A stretch of 64,000 nt of DNA. Source: CAIWHR01 sp963726775 (GTDB lineage: Bacteria > Pseudomonadota > Gammaproteobacteria > Burkholderiales > Casimicrobiaceae). Shown in pieces: positions 16,499 through 26,681 of this stretch. Every line of letters begins with the position of its first letter. The first letter of the stretch is position 1. The stretch is from positions 62,001 to 126,000 of the forward strand of contig CAVSDL010000011.1 in the NCBI GenBank assembly GCA_963726775.1. Reading direction: 5' to 3'. The position numbers were made by a program, and so were the translations under genes. Below the pieces are notes generated by a model. That model was not told the DNA's origin and did not search any database. It saw only the letters and a list, made by a program, of their open reading frames with translations.

Positions 16499-17896
16499 AT
16501 GCCATCAAACGCCTCCGCCGACCTGGTTCTCGACCTCGATCTGGTCAAGAAGTACGACACCTTCGGTCCGCGCTACACCTCGTATCCGACCGCCGATCGC
16601 TTCCACGACGGCTTCACGGCGGAACACTACGTCAATGCCCTGCACGTTCGAAACCAGACGCGGCAGGCGCAGCCGCTTTCGCTGTACGTGCACCTGCCGT
16701 TCTGCAACACCATCTGCTATTACTGCGCGTGCAACAAGGTCATCACCAAGGATCACGGCCGCTCGGCGAAGTACATCCGCTACGTGGGCCGCGAAATCGG
16801 CATCGTCGGCGAGCTGATCGAGGGCGCCCCCAAGGTCGCGCAGCTGCATTGGGGCGGCGGTACGCCGACCTTCCTCGCGCGCGAGGAAATGGCCACGCTG
16901 ATGCAACTGTTGCGTGGCGGCTTCAATTTCGATCCCGATGCCGAAATATCAATCGAAGTGGACCCGCGCAAGGTCGACGCTGAGACGATCGCGTTCCTCG
17001 GCGACCAGGGCTTCAACCGGATCTCGGTCGGCATCCAGGATTTCGACCCCGAAGTGCAGAAGGCGGTCAACCGGATCCAGAGCGAAGCCGAGACCCGCCT
17101 CGTCATCGACGCCGCGCGCGCCAACGGCTTCGTGTCGGTCAACGCCGACCTGATCTACGGGCTGCCGAAGCAGACGGTGGCGGGGTTCAGCGCCACGCTG
17201 GACAAGGTGATCGACGCGTCGCCGGACCGGATCGCGCTCTACAGCTACGCGCACGTGCCGCACCTGTTCAAGCCGCAGCGGCGTATCGAGCTCACTGCGG
17301 TGCCGGCGCCGGAGACGAAGCTCGCGATCCTGACGCTGGCGATCGAAAAACTCGGCGCCGCCGGCTACATCTATATCGGCATGGACCATTTCGCGAAACC
17401 CACCGACGAGCTGGCCGTAGCGCGGCGCGAGCGCAAGCTCCACCGCAATTTCCAGGGCTACTCGACGAAACCCGACTGCGACCTGCTCGCGTTCGGCATC
17501 TCTGCGATCGGCAAGGTCGGGCCGACCTACGTGCAGAACGTGCGGACGCTGGACGACTACTACGAACGCCTGGACGCGCAGGCGCTGCCGGTCCTGCGCG
17601 GCGTTGAGCTCAACGCCGATGATCTCATCCGCCGCGACGTGATCCAGAAGCTGATGTGCGACTTCGATCTCGATTTCGCGGCCGCCGAGGCGCGGCACTG
17701 CATCCGCTTCGCCGAGTACTTCGCGCCGGAGCTCGAAGCGCTCGCGCCGCTCGCCGCCGACGGACTTGCCGAACTCAGCGCGTCCGGCATCAAGGTGACG
17801 CCGCGCGGGCGCCTGCTCGTGCGCACCGTCGCGATGCAGTTCGACCGTTACCTGCGTTTGGCCTTGGAACGGGCACAGTATTCGCGCGTCATCTGA
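16499..17896 (+). CDS. hemN: Oxygen-independent coproporphyrinogen III dehydrogenase
   Basis: 465 residues from ATG 16499 (an upstream in-frame ATG at 16445 would start inside the -10). Radical-SAM enzyme: the cluster motif is CNTICYYCAC with CxxxCxxC spacing near residue 62, preceded by YVHLPF; GGGTPTF (near 107) binds SAM. It decarboxylates coproporphyrinogen III to protoporphyrinogen IX without oxygen, allowing heme synthesis during anaerobic growth. The upstream FNR box fits this role and the anaerobic benzoate pathway in the same window. Confidence 0.93.
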   Translation: MPSNASADLVLDLDLVKKYDTFGPRYTSYPTADRFHDGFTAEHYVNALHVRNQTRQAQPLSLYVHLPFCNTICYYCACNKVITKDHGRSAKYIRYVGREIGIVGELIEGAPKVAQLHWGGGTPTFLAREEMATLMQLLRGGFNFDPDAEISIEVDPRKVDAETIAFLGDQGFNRISVGIQDFDPEVQKAVNRIQSEAETRLVIDAARANGFVSVNADLIYGLPKQTVAGFSATLDKVIDASPDRIALYSYAHVPHLFKPQRRIELTAVPAPETKLAILTLAIEKLGAAGYIYIGMDHFAKPTDELAVARRERKLHRNFQGYSTKPDCDLLAFGISAIGKVGPTYVQNVRTLDDYYERLDAQALPVLRGVELNADDLIRRDVIQKLMCDFDLDFAAAEARHCIRFAEYFAPELEALAPLAADGLAELSASGIKVTPRGRLLVRTVAMQFDRYLRLALERAQYSRVI

Positions 17897-18451
17897 GCCA
17901 TTTGGCGCGTGTACGAAACTGAATCATTGCGGCCACGCCGCTTGCAGTAGCTCCGGTTTGTGTGAACGGGCGCCCCGGCAGACCGTTCATCGCCCGCCAA
18001 GTCGGCTGCTCGCAGGCTTCCTCCGGCGTTGCAATGCCCTGCCACCCGGTCAACCACCGCCGGAATGGCGAATTGTTGCGCAGAAAATATTGCATCGCAC
18101 TAAGACCTGCATCGGCAAGAGGTTAGATCATTCGTCATTCACGGATGTCGCACGCTTTGGCGCGGATCCTCCGTAAATTGTTCCTGGAGAAGATCGAACG
18201 CGTGGCGGTGCACGAACTGCGAATTGTGGTTGGGAACATCGAGACAGCCTCTCGGAGGCTGCCGGATGCAGATGTCATATCGCAGAAACAATGGCTACTA
18301 CAAATCGTGAATTGATTCTGTTACCGTGGCACCCTCGCGCGCATGATTGTGGCGCGGGCCGGAACGTTTAGGGGAAACAGGTCCCGGATTCATCAACGTT
18401 ACGGCAACTCAACGGTAATCAAAATCACTCAACCAGTTCTAGGGGGACCGA
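17897..18451. other. Intergenic stretch with a doubtful small minus-strand frame
   Basis: 555 bp, visibly less GC-rich than its flanks. A 68-residue minus-strand frame (17889-18095, starting MQYFLRNNSPFRRW) reads like protein but has no recognisable family and overlaps the hemN end, so I do not call it. The remainder holds short AT-rich patches and AGGGGG (18440-18446), the ribosome-binding site of the next gene. Confidence 0.35.
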
Positions 18452-19873
18452 ATGCTAACCGCGAAACCTTTCCGCACCTCAAACCCTGACCCAACAGGCG
18501 CTCCGATGGGCAATAATTTCCGCTCGACGTTCGCAGCGTTGTTCGCTGCGCTACTGGCGCTCGTGTTCTTTAGCAACGCGGCGTTCGCCGGAGGGCCAAG
18601 ACCGCACTCGATTCGCGGTGACAAGGTTCTGGTTCTGGAAGACACTACGCCCCACTTTGGCTGCGAGCTGCGCGCCTGGGACAGCACACGTCTCGCGTGC
18701 TATGGTCCGGAGGCAATTCGCAAGGCGTACAGCCTGGACGGATTGATTGCAGCGGGCTTCGATGGCCACGGCCAGACCATCGTTATCATCGATGCTTTCG
18801 GCAGCCCCACGGTCGAGACCGATCTCGCCGCCTTCGATACCCTCTTCGGGATCCCTCCGCCGCCGTCGTTCCTTCAGATCCACATGCCAGGCAGCCCGCC
18901 ATTCGATTACACCGACGACAATCAGGTGGGCTGGGCCGAAGAGGTCAGCTTGGACGTGCAGTGGGCACATGCCATCGCGCCAGGCGCGAAAATAATCGTG
19001 GTAGCCGCAGTCGACAACAGCGACGCCGCCATTCTCGACGCGCAGAACTATGCGATCGACCATAAGCTCGGGTTTATTATCTCCGAGAGCTTTGGCGAGT
19101 CCGAATATGCGCTACTGCAGGACGGCGCCGAGGGCAGGAAGATATTTTCCGACAACGAGAAGAGCTACAGGCGCGCCCGCGACCATCAAATCTCCGTTCT
19201 GGTTTCCTCGGGTGACGACGGCTCGGCCGGGGAGGACATCAACGGCGACCTCGTCCCATTCCCAGTGGCCAACTATCCCGCGTCCTCGCCAAACGTCACC
19301 ACGGTCGGCGGCACCAATCTCTTTTTCGGCACTGCCACGAACGCCGATCCCAACGGTACCTATCAAGAAGAAGTGGTCTGGAACGACGGCTTTGGCGCAG
19401 GCGGTGGCGGCGTGAGCATGCGCTTCGAGATGCCCGACTACCAAAAGGAGAGCCTGTCCAATAAGACGGCGAAGGCGCTCAAGGAATCCCGTGGCTATCC
19501 AGACGTCGCTTACAACGCGGGCGTGGAGGGTGGCGTCATTGTCTACCTGGGCTTCCTCGATACGGTGTTTGGACCGGGCAACAACGGGTTCTACATCTTT
19601 GGCGGGACGAGCGCCGGTGCGCCGCAGTGGGCTGGGATCACCGCCATCGCCAACCAAGCGGCAGGACGCCCGCTGGGGTTCCTAAACACGCGCCTCTACC
19701 AACTCGGCAAGAAAGGAAAGCTGAAGACCCGGATGCACGACATCACGGAGGGTGACAACAGCTTCGTTGGGATACCGGGATATCCTGCGACGCCGGGTTG
19801 GGATCTTGCGACTGGGTGGGGCACCCCAGCCGACGGACTCATCAAGTCGCTTCTCGCAGGCGAGGACGATTAG
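18452..19873 (+). CDS. Secreted S53 (sedolisin/kumamolisin-like) serine-carboxyl peptidase
   Basis: 473 residues from ATG 18452, behind AGGGGG; ATG 18506 would place the start right before the signal peptide (NNFRSTFAALFAALLALVFF...AFA). S53 hallmarks: EVSLD gives catalytic Glu164 and Asp168, SSGDDG gives oxyanion Asp255, and GGTSAGAP gives nucleophile Ser387. The C-terminal HDITEGDN and PGWDLATGWGTP segments form the family's calcium site. S53 enzymes normally carry a roughly 200-residue propeptide; here only about 50 residues separate signal and catalytic domain, so it may be secreted without the usual inhibitor. Its lower GC suggests transfer. Confidence 0.85.
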   Translation: MLTAKPFRTSNPDPTGAPMGNNFRSTFAALFAALLALVFFSNAAFAGGPRPHSIRGDKVLVLEDTTPHFGCELRAWDSTRLACYGPEAIRKAYSLDGLIAAGFDGHGQTIVIIDAFGSPTVETDLAAFDTLFGIPPPPSFLQIHMPGSPPFDYTDDNQVGWAEEVSLDVQWAHAIAPGAKIIVVAAVDNSDAAILDAQNYAIDHKLGFIISESFGESEYALLQDGAEGRKIFSDNEKSYRRARDHQISVLVSSGDDGSAGEDINGDLVPFPVANYPASSPNVTTVGGTNLFFGTATNADPNGTYQEEVVWNDGFGAGGGGVSMRFEMPDYQKESLSNKTAKALKESRGYPDVAYNAGVEGGVIVYLGFLDTVFGPGNNGFYIFGGTSAGAPQWAGITAIANQAAGRPLGFLNTRLYQLGKKGKLKTRMHDITEGDNSFVGIPGYPATPGWDLATGWGTPADGLIKSLLAGEDD

Positions 19874-19896
19874 CAAACGCGCGACCGCAAACGCTT

Positions 19897-19927
19897 ACGG
19901 CTCCGGGTTCGCCTGTCCCGGAGCCGT
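19897..19927 (+). terminator. Hairpin terminator after the S53 peptidase gene
   Basis: A perfect 11-bp stem, ACGGCTCCGGG and CCCGGAGCCGT, with a 9-nt loop, 24 bp after the stop. It is followed by GAATTTCT, only a weak T-tract, so termination may be partial. Confidence 0.65.
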
Positions 19928-20296
19928 GAATTTCTCCGCTTGAGAAGCGATGCCGTTCCGCCAGATTCGCGTGGGCAGCCGTCCGTCGTGAGCGACCTAG
20001 AATCCGCGATCGACGTGCGGCCGTCCTTGGCGCGCGGTCGAATTCGGAGTTCGACGCAGCGTTAGGAGGCGCTTGGCAACCCGACTGACTCACCAGTGCG
20101 AAAGCGATGTCTTGTCCAATAAGGACGCCCGCTATTCCTAGCAAAGTCCGCTGGTTGGCGGGCATGGTGTCTCTAGTCCAGCACGACTGCGGGAATGATG
20201 GCCGGCGTTGCGATCGCTAGCAACGTCACACCCACGCCAACCCGTTCCGCTTCCAACAAACGGCGTCACGGTACCAAGACGAGCTTGTTCAATCGA
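19928..20296. other. Intergenic stretch, no clear gene
   Basis: About 370 bp between the converging peptidase and hemerythrin genes. Short frames exist on the minus strand, but none is convincing. I see no repeat or RNA gene. Confidence 0.35.
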
Positions 20297-20842
20297 TCAG
20301 CGCGTCGGCGCTGCCGAATCGACGCCGCGCCGCGCCGCCATCTCCTTGCCGACCTCGGAGAGGGTTGCCGCGTCGAGCGCCCGCGCGGCGAGCGGTATGA
20401 GTTCCTCTTCTTCGCGGGCGATGTGCGCGGCGTAGGCGGTGCGGACGTCGTCGACCTGCTTCGGAGAAAGGCTCGCGCGCGTCCCGGCAACGATGCCCGC
20501 GAGCAGCGGTCGCAGCCGTCGCCATTGCGCAGCGAGCGCGTGGTGATCGCGCCCCAGTTCATCGATTAGTTCGTCGGCGCGCCCTGGCAGCGCCGCCCTG
20601 AGTCGCGGGAAAACGCTGGCCTCCTCGTCGGCATGATGATTGGGCGCCGCGGTGTCGAAATAGCGGAGGATGCCTCGCGCTGCTGCGCGCGCGTCGGTGT
20701 CGCAGCCGTGCTCCGGCAGGTGACGCTGCAAACGGTCGAGAGTGGCGAGTTGGCGTTCGATGCGCCGGTGGCAGGCGCAAAGCATGCCCAATGGGTCGTC
20801 GAACGACGGTCCAGTCGAATCGGAAAGCGGGTTGGCGGTCAT
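20297..20842 (-). CDS. Hemerythrin (HHE) domain protein
   Basis: 181 residues from ATG 20842, four-helix HHE fold. Iron-ligand candidates are visible: H in MLCACHRRIERQ, HHADEE with two His and acidic residues, H in DELGRDHHAL, and AHIAREEEELIP with His and Glu residues near the C-terminus. Such proteins bind O2 or NO at a di-iron site or repair iron-sulfur damage. It is the last gene of the run following boxA on the minus strand, so it may be co-expressed with the box pathway. Confidence 0.82.
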   Translation of the reverse strand: MTANPLSDSTGPSFDDPLGMLCACHRRIERQLATLDRLQRHLPEHGCDTDARAAARGILRYFDTAAPNHHADEEASVFPRLRAALPGRADELIDELGRDHHALAAQWRRLRPLLAGIVAGTRASLSPKQVDDVRTAYAAHIAREEEELIPLAARALDAATLSEVGKEMAARRGVDSAAPTR

Positions 20843-20876
20843 GGGTGTCCTGGCTACGCTGGTTCGGGCGGCACAT

Positions 20877-21269
20877 TCACAGCCGCGCGAGAAAGCCGAG
20901 CGGCGATTTGGCGAGCGCGACCGAGACGATGTAGCCGAAGGTGGCAATGGCCGCGACGAACGCCACGATGCGCGCGCCGCGCGTCCTGCCACGCTTCAGC
21001 GCGATAGTCCCGAGCGCGATGTAGACAACGAGCGCGATGACTTTGGCGACCAGCCAGCCGGGCGTGTCGCCGGTTCCCAATTGCCACGCGAGCCACAAGG
21101 CCGAGGCGAGCAGTACGGTGTCGATCACATGCGGCAGGATCTTCACCCAGCGTCGCTGCAATCGCCCGGGCGATGTCAGCATCCATGCGCCGCGCAGGAC
21201 GAACAGCGCGATCGATACGGCGGCGGCGCCGGCGTGCAGTTGCTTGATCGCGGTGTAGTCGAGGATCAT
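20877..21269 (-). CDS. SirB2-like integral membrane protein
   Basis: 130 residues, four hydrophobic helices. The N-terminus (DYTAIKQLHAGAAAVSIALFVLRG) and the RRWVKILPHVIDTVLLASALWLA segment fit the SirB2 family, membrane proteins with conserved His residues (H12 and H47) of unknown biochemistry. It lies between two hemerythrin genes with 34-bp gaps, suggesting a shared transcript and a possible O2- or heme-related role. Confidence 0.78.
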   Translation of the reverse strand: MILDYTAIKQLHAGAAAVSIALFVLRGAWMLTSPGRLQRRWVKILPHVIDTVLLASALWLAWQLGTGDTPGWLVAKVIALVVYIALGTIALKRGRTRGARIVAFVAAIATFGYIVSVALAKSPLGFLARL

Positions 21270-21303
21270 CGTAGAGCCGCCGTTGCTGCCCGCGGTCGGG
21301 GCG

Positions 21304-21993
21304 TTACGCGGACGCGCGACGCGACGCCACGCCGGCGCGTGCCATGACCGGCACGAGGCTCAGGATCTTGCGATAGAGCGATTCCACCCGCTCTTTCGGC
21401 CGCGTGCCCCGCAGCGGGTTGTCGTTCTCGCGGAACGCGGCGCCGATCCGCTCCCAGTCAGCGGCGGTCAGGTGCCGTTCGGCCAACGGCATGAGTACGT
21501 CCTCCTCCTTCGCCATGTGATGCCAGTGGAATTCCGCGTACCCCTCGGCCGCCTGCGCAAAGAAAGCGAACGCCGCGCCGCCATCGCGCGCGCATTGGCC
21601 CAGCGCATCCTGCAGGCCGTCGATCAGCGCTGCACCGCGCCCGTGCTCCGCCTCGAGCTCGTCGATCAGCGGCCGCGCCGACAGGCAGCGCTCGGCCAGC
21701 GTCTTGAACAGGTACTCGCTCTCCTTCGGGTGATGAAGCCGCTCGGGGAACACGACGATGTAGTCGAGCATTGCGCGAAGCAGCCGGAGGTCCGGCGCGA
21801 TATCGTCATCGCGGGCTCGCCGCGCCGCAACGCGCAGGCCGTAGAGGACCGACGCCATCGCGAGGTGCTCGTCCCGGAGAATGCGGATGGCCGCCACACC
21901 GGCGGGATCCAGCATCAGTCGCGGTCGCGCGACGCGCGGCCGTCGCGTGCCGGCAGCCGCCGGCAGGTCAGCGCGCATTGCGGCAGCGTTCAT
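21304..21993 (-). CDS. Hemerythrin (HHE) domain protein, boxA-adjacent
   Basis: 229 residues from ATG 21993. Helical HHE domain with likely iron ligands in RDEHLAM, ERLHHPKESEYLF, ELEAEHGRG and EFHWHHMAKEEDVLMPLAE. The last 40 residues are extra to the domain. It begins 4 bp after the boxA stop, so it is almost certainly co-transcribed with the benzoyl-CoA epoxidase genes. An O2-binding or O2-sensing protein in this position would suit a pathway intended for low or fluctuating oxygen, but that is inference. Confidence 0.83.
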   Translation of the reverse strand: MNAAAMRADLPAAAGTRRPRVARPRLMLDPAGVAAIRILRDEHLAMASVLYGLRVAARRARDDDIAPDLRLLRAMLDYIVVFPERLHHPKESEYLFKTLAERCLSARPLIDELEAEHGRGAALIDGLQDALGQCARDGGAAFAFFAQAAEGYAEFHWHHMAKEEDVLMPLAERHLTAADWERIGAAFRENDNPLRGTRPKERVESLYRKILSLVPVMARAGVASRRASA

Positions 21994-21997
21994 CGGC

Positions 21998-23223
21998 TCA
22001 GTAGGTCTCGACGTGATAGCGGCCTTGCGCACGCAGCTCGGGCAGGAGCGTGCTCCAGTCTCTGCCCTGCAGGCGGCAGGCGTCGCGAAACGCCTCGTCT
22101 ACGCCTTGCTCCATACCCTTCAGACCGCAGATGTAGACGTGGCAGCTCGCGTCCTGCAGCAGGTGCGCCACGTCCAGGCCCCGGGCACGGATGCGGTCCT
22201 GCACGTACTGCTTCGGCAGCCCCGGCATCCGCGAGAATGCGAAATTGATGTCGATGAAATCCTTCGGCAGCTTCATCAACGGTCCGAAGTAAGGCAGTTC
22301 GGTTTCGGCGCGCGCGCCGAAGAACAGCATCAGCGCGCCGCCTTCCTTCAGCGCGATGCGCCGCCGCCGGCGCTCGGTCATCGCGCGCATCGGCGCCGAG
22401 CCGGTGCCGGTGCAGACCATCAGCAGGCTCGAACCCGGGTGATTCGGCATCAGGAATGTCGTGCCGTAGGGCCCGACGACCTTCACTTCCGCTCCTTTGT
22501 CGAGATCGCAGAGGTAGTTTGAGGCGACACCCACGACAGGTCCGCCGTCGTGATCCTCGGTGACGCGCTTCACCGTCAGCGACAGGTTGTTGTAGCGCGG
22601 GCGCTCGCCGTCACGCGGGCTGGCGACCGAGTACAGGCGCACGTGATGAGGCTTGCCGTTGCGATCTTGTCCGGGCGGCAGGATGCCGATCGTCTGGCCT
22701 TCCAGCACCGGAAACGCGGCGCCGCCGAAATCGAGGACGATGTGCCGGATGTCGCTGCTGGCACCCTCGCCCGTGAGGCGGAAGTTGCCGCTGACCGTTG
22801 CGACCGCGGGCTTCTGGATCGAATAGATGTTGACGTATGGGTGAGCGGCCGACCACGGCGGAAAGGCGTCGCCGCCCTGGCCCGCGGTGGCAACCGAGGT
22901 GATCCGCGCGACCTCGGTCGGCATTTCGGAGGCGGCGCCGGCGTCCTGTTCCGTCTGCGGCGGCAGGCTGTCCCAGCGGCAGCTGCTCCTCGATCGGGTA
23001 GGCCTTCGCCCTGTGCCACCTGCCGCCAGTTGTCGATGGCGCCGGTCGGGCAGGGCGCGATGCAGTCGTTGCAGTAGTTGCATTTCGCCGGATCGACGAC
23101 GTAGTTGCGCGAATCGTGCGTGACCGCGCCAACCGGGCAACTCTCCTCGCACGTATTGCAGCGTATGCAGATCTCGGGATCGATGAGATGCTGGCGCAGC
23201 ACATCGACCGTCGGTCCGCTCAT
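21998..23223 (-). CDS. boxA: Benzoyl-CoA 2,3-epoxidase reductase subunit BoxA, two frameshifts
   Basis: Start ATG 23223. The N-terminal part is a 2[4Fe-4S] ferredoxin with Cys19/22/25/29 and Cys48/51/54/58. The C-terminal part is an FAD/NADPH reductase (RLYSVASPRDGERP, MVCTGTGSAPMRAM, CHVYICGLKGMEQGV). The two lie in different frames: the frame shifts once at about 23010 (after AIDNWRQVAQ) and again at about 22976 (after AYPIEEQLP), each consistent with one surplus base. Correcting both gives about 407 residues, the normal BoxA size. It passes NADPH electrons to the BoxB di-iron oxygenase. The shifts could be sequencing errors or real inactivation. Confidence 0.85.
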
Positions 23224-23245
23224 TGCATTTTCTCCAGCAAAACGA

Positions 23246-23317
23246 GGGTCAGACTCGAATTTTCCATGGACGCTGGCATGATCGAACTCGGTTGAGGAGA
23301 AAATTGGAGTCTGACCC
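23246..23317. repeat. Inverted repeat between boxB and boxA
   Basis: Arms GGGTCAGACTCGAATTTTC (23246-23264) and its complement with one mismatch (23299-23317) enclose 34 bp. The GGGTCAGACTC core resembles widespread betaproteobacterial REP-like hairpins. It could attenuate or stabilise the box transcript between the two genes. Confidence 0.75.
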
Positions 23318-23323
23318 TGCCTT

Positions 23324-24748
<1,425 letters not shown>

Positions 24749-24785
24749 GAAAGCTCCAGATTCAAGTGGCAGGGTTAATATTCGC

Positions 24786-24860
24786 GGCGTCATCCCCGCG
24801 CCCGCGGGGCTCCAGTGTCCTTGCTTCGAACGGCGCTGGTTCCCGCCTTCGCGGAACGAC
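24786..24860. repeat. Dispersed palindromic repeat, copy 1 (boxC-boxB gap)
   Basis: Two GC-rich palindromes facing each other: GTCATCCCCGCGCCCGCGGG-type arm at 24789-24810 and a GGTTCCCGCCTTCGCGGAAC-type arm at 24838-24857, separated by a CTCCAGTG...GGCGCTGG spacer. It has the same architecture as copies at about 47.4 and 49.0 kb. Confidence 0.7.
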
Positions 24861-24885
24861 CGCAACGGGTGAAGGGGAGACTGCG

Positions 24886-26592
24886 CTACACGCGTTCCCA
24901 GTTGAAGCGGGCCTTGCTTCCGGTGCCGAAAATCTTCAGCGCACCGGACTCGCCCGTCGCATTCGGGCGGATGAAGATCCAGTTCTGCCATGCGGAAAGT
25001 CGGCCGAAGACGCGAGTCTCCATGGTCTCGGCGGCGCCGAAACGCAGGTTCGCTTCCATGCCGGTGAGGGCGTCGGGCGAGAGACTTGCGCGCTCTTCCA
25101 GCGCGATGCGGATCTCGTCGGCCCAGTCGAGGTCGTCGGGCGCGGCGGTGACGAGTCCCAGATCGAAGGCCTCGCTGGCGGAGAGCGAGCGGCCCACGGC
25201 TTCGCGTGTCCGGGCGATCGGCGCCGCCTCTCCGTAGAAGCGCGCGGCAATGCGCGACAACCCATTCACCATCGGATACGCAGCGAAATTCATCGTCGAC
25301 AGCGTGAGCTTCGGTGGCGGCAGGGCGCTGGCTTCGTCCTCGTTCCGCGCGAGCATGTAGCTGCGGTCGGCGGCAAGCGCCAGCTCCAGCAGCGTGCCGG
25401 CGAAGCACGAGCCGGGCTCGATCAGTGCGTAGAGCGTGCGCGAGGTCACGTCGAGCCGCGCCAGCGTCCGCCGCAACATGCCGATCGTCTCGCGGACGAA
25501 CCAGTTGGTTTCATGGCGCTCCAGGGTTGCGTCCACGGCCAGCACTGCCGATGCATCGCCCGTCGTTCGCAGGATCCAGGTGCCGATGTCGAGCTCGTTG
25601 GTGCGCAGGAGCAGGATCGCGTCGTCGAGCTCGCGCGCCATCGCGAGCGGCCACCATGAGGCTCCCTTCGCGACGATCGCCGCGGCGTCATCGGGCTCCG
25701 CTTCCGTCGGCGCGGCGATGGTGATCGTCGCATTGCGGGCCTTGCGATCGATCCGTATGTCCACGTGCACGTAGTGAATGCCGTCGGTGTCGACGGTTCG
25801 CGCGAGCGGCGGCAGCGCCACACCCTTCGCGTCCCGCGGCCGGTCGCTTTGCGCTGCCAACGCAAGCGCGCGCCGTTTCACGTGGTCGGCGAACTGCTGC
25901 GGCTTGGCGAAATCGTCGATCAGCCGCCAGTCCTTCGCCCGCTGCGCGCGCACGCCTTCGACGAGGGTGCAGAACATGTCGGCATGGTCGCGCCGCACCC
26001 GCCGCTTGTCCGTCACGCGCGTCAGGCCGCCGGTACCGGGCAGCACGCCCAGCAACGGAACCTCGGGCAGGCTCACCGCGGAGGAACGATCGTCGATCAG
26101 CAGGATTTCGTCGCAGGCAAGCGCCAGCTCGTAGCCGCCGCCGGCGGTCGTGCCGTTGCAGGCGGCGATGAACTTGAGGCCCGAGTGGCGGCTCGCGTCT
26201 TCGATGCCGTTGCGCGTCTCGTTGGTGAATTTGCAGAAATTCACCTTCCACGCGTGCGTCGAGAGCCCGAGCATGAAGATGTTCGCGCCGGAGCAGAAGA
26301 TGCGATCCTTCGCGCTGGTCACCACCACGCTCTGCACCTCGGGGTGCTCGAAACGGATTCGCTGCAGCGCGTCGTGGAGTTCCATGTCGACGCCGAGATC
26401 GTACGAGTTGAGTTTGAGCTTGTACCCCGGCTTCAACCCGCGATCCTCGTTGATATCGAGCCTCAGCGTCGCGACTTGTCCGTCGAACGAAAGCGTCCAG
26501 TGCGCGTAACGGTCCGGATGCCTGTCGTAGGTGACGTAGGGCGTCGCGGCAGCTTCGTGTTCACGCGCGAGCGAAGGTGTGGCCGGGGTCAT
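24886..26592 (-). CDS. boxC: 2,3-epoxybenzoyl-CoA dihydrolase BoxC
   Basis: 568 residues, twice a normal crotonase, as expected for BoxC. The first enoyl-CoA hydratase-like half contains CSGANIFMLG (about 101-110, oxyanion hole) and ACNGTTAGGGYELALACDEI (about 145-164); the second half is more diverged. It hydrolytically opens the ring of 2,3-epoxybenzoyl-CoA, releasing formate and giving 3,4-dehydroadipyl-CoA semialdehyde. Start ATG 26592 lies 90 bp after the boxR stop, so boxR and boxC may share a transcript or have separate promoters. Confidence 0.94.
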   Translation of the reverse strand: MTPATPSLAREHEAAATPYVTYDRHPDRYAHWTLSFDGQVATLRLDINEDRGLKPGYKLKLNSYDLGVDMELHDALQRIRFEHPEVQSVVVTSAKDRIFCSGANIFMLGLSTHAWKVNFCKFTNETRNGIEDASRHSGLKFIAACNGTTAGGGYELALACDEILLIDDRSSAVSLPEVPLLGVLPGTGGLTRVTDKRRVRRDHADMFCTLVEGVRAQRAKDWRLIDDFAKPQQFADHVKRRALALAAQSDRPRDAKGVALPPLARTVDTDGIHYVHVDIRIDRKARNATITIAAPTEAEPDDAAAIVAKGASWWPLAMARELDDAILLLRTNELDIGTWILRTTGDASAVLAVDATLERHETNWFVRETIGMLRRTLARLDVTSRTLYALIEPGSCFAGTLLELALAADRSYMLARNEDEASALPPPKLTLSTMNFAAYPMVNGLSRIAARFYGEAAPIARTREAVGRSLSASEAFDLGLVTAAPDDLDWADEIRIALEERASLSPDALTGMEANLRFGAAETMETRVFGRLSAWQNWIFIRPNATGESGALKIFGTGSKARFNWERV

Positions 26593-26681
26593 GATCTGCT
26601 CCTGATATCGGTGCTGGCGTCACATGGTCCGTGACGGCCGGCGCGACGAGTGGGTCTTTGCAATGGGGCCGATGCCCGCCG

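Noticed and set aside
17889..18095. 68-codon minus-strand frame after hemN
   Set aside because: Protein-like reading but no family, no ribosome-binding site and overlap with the hemN end.
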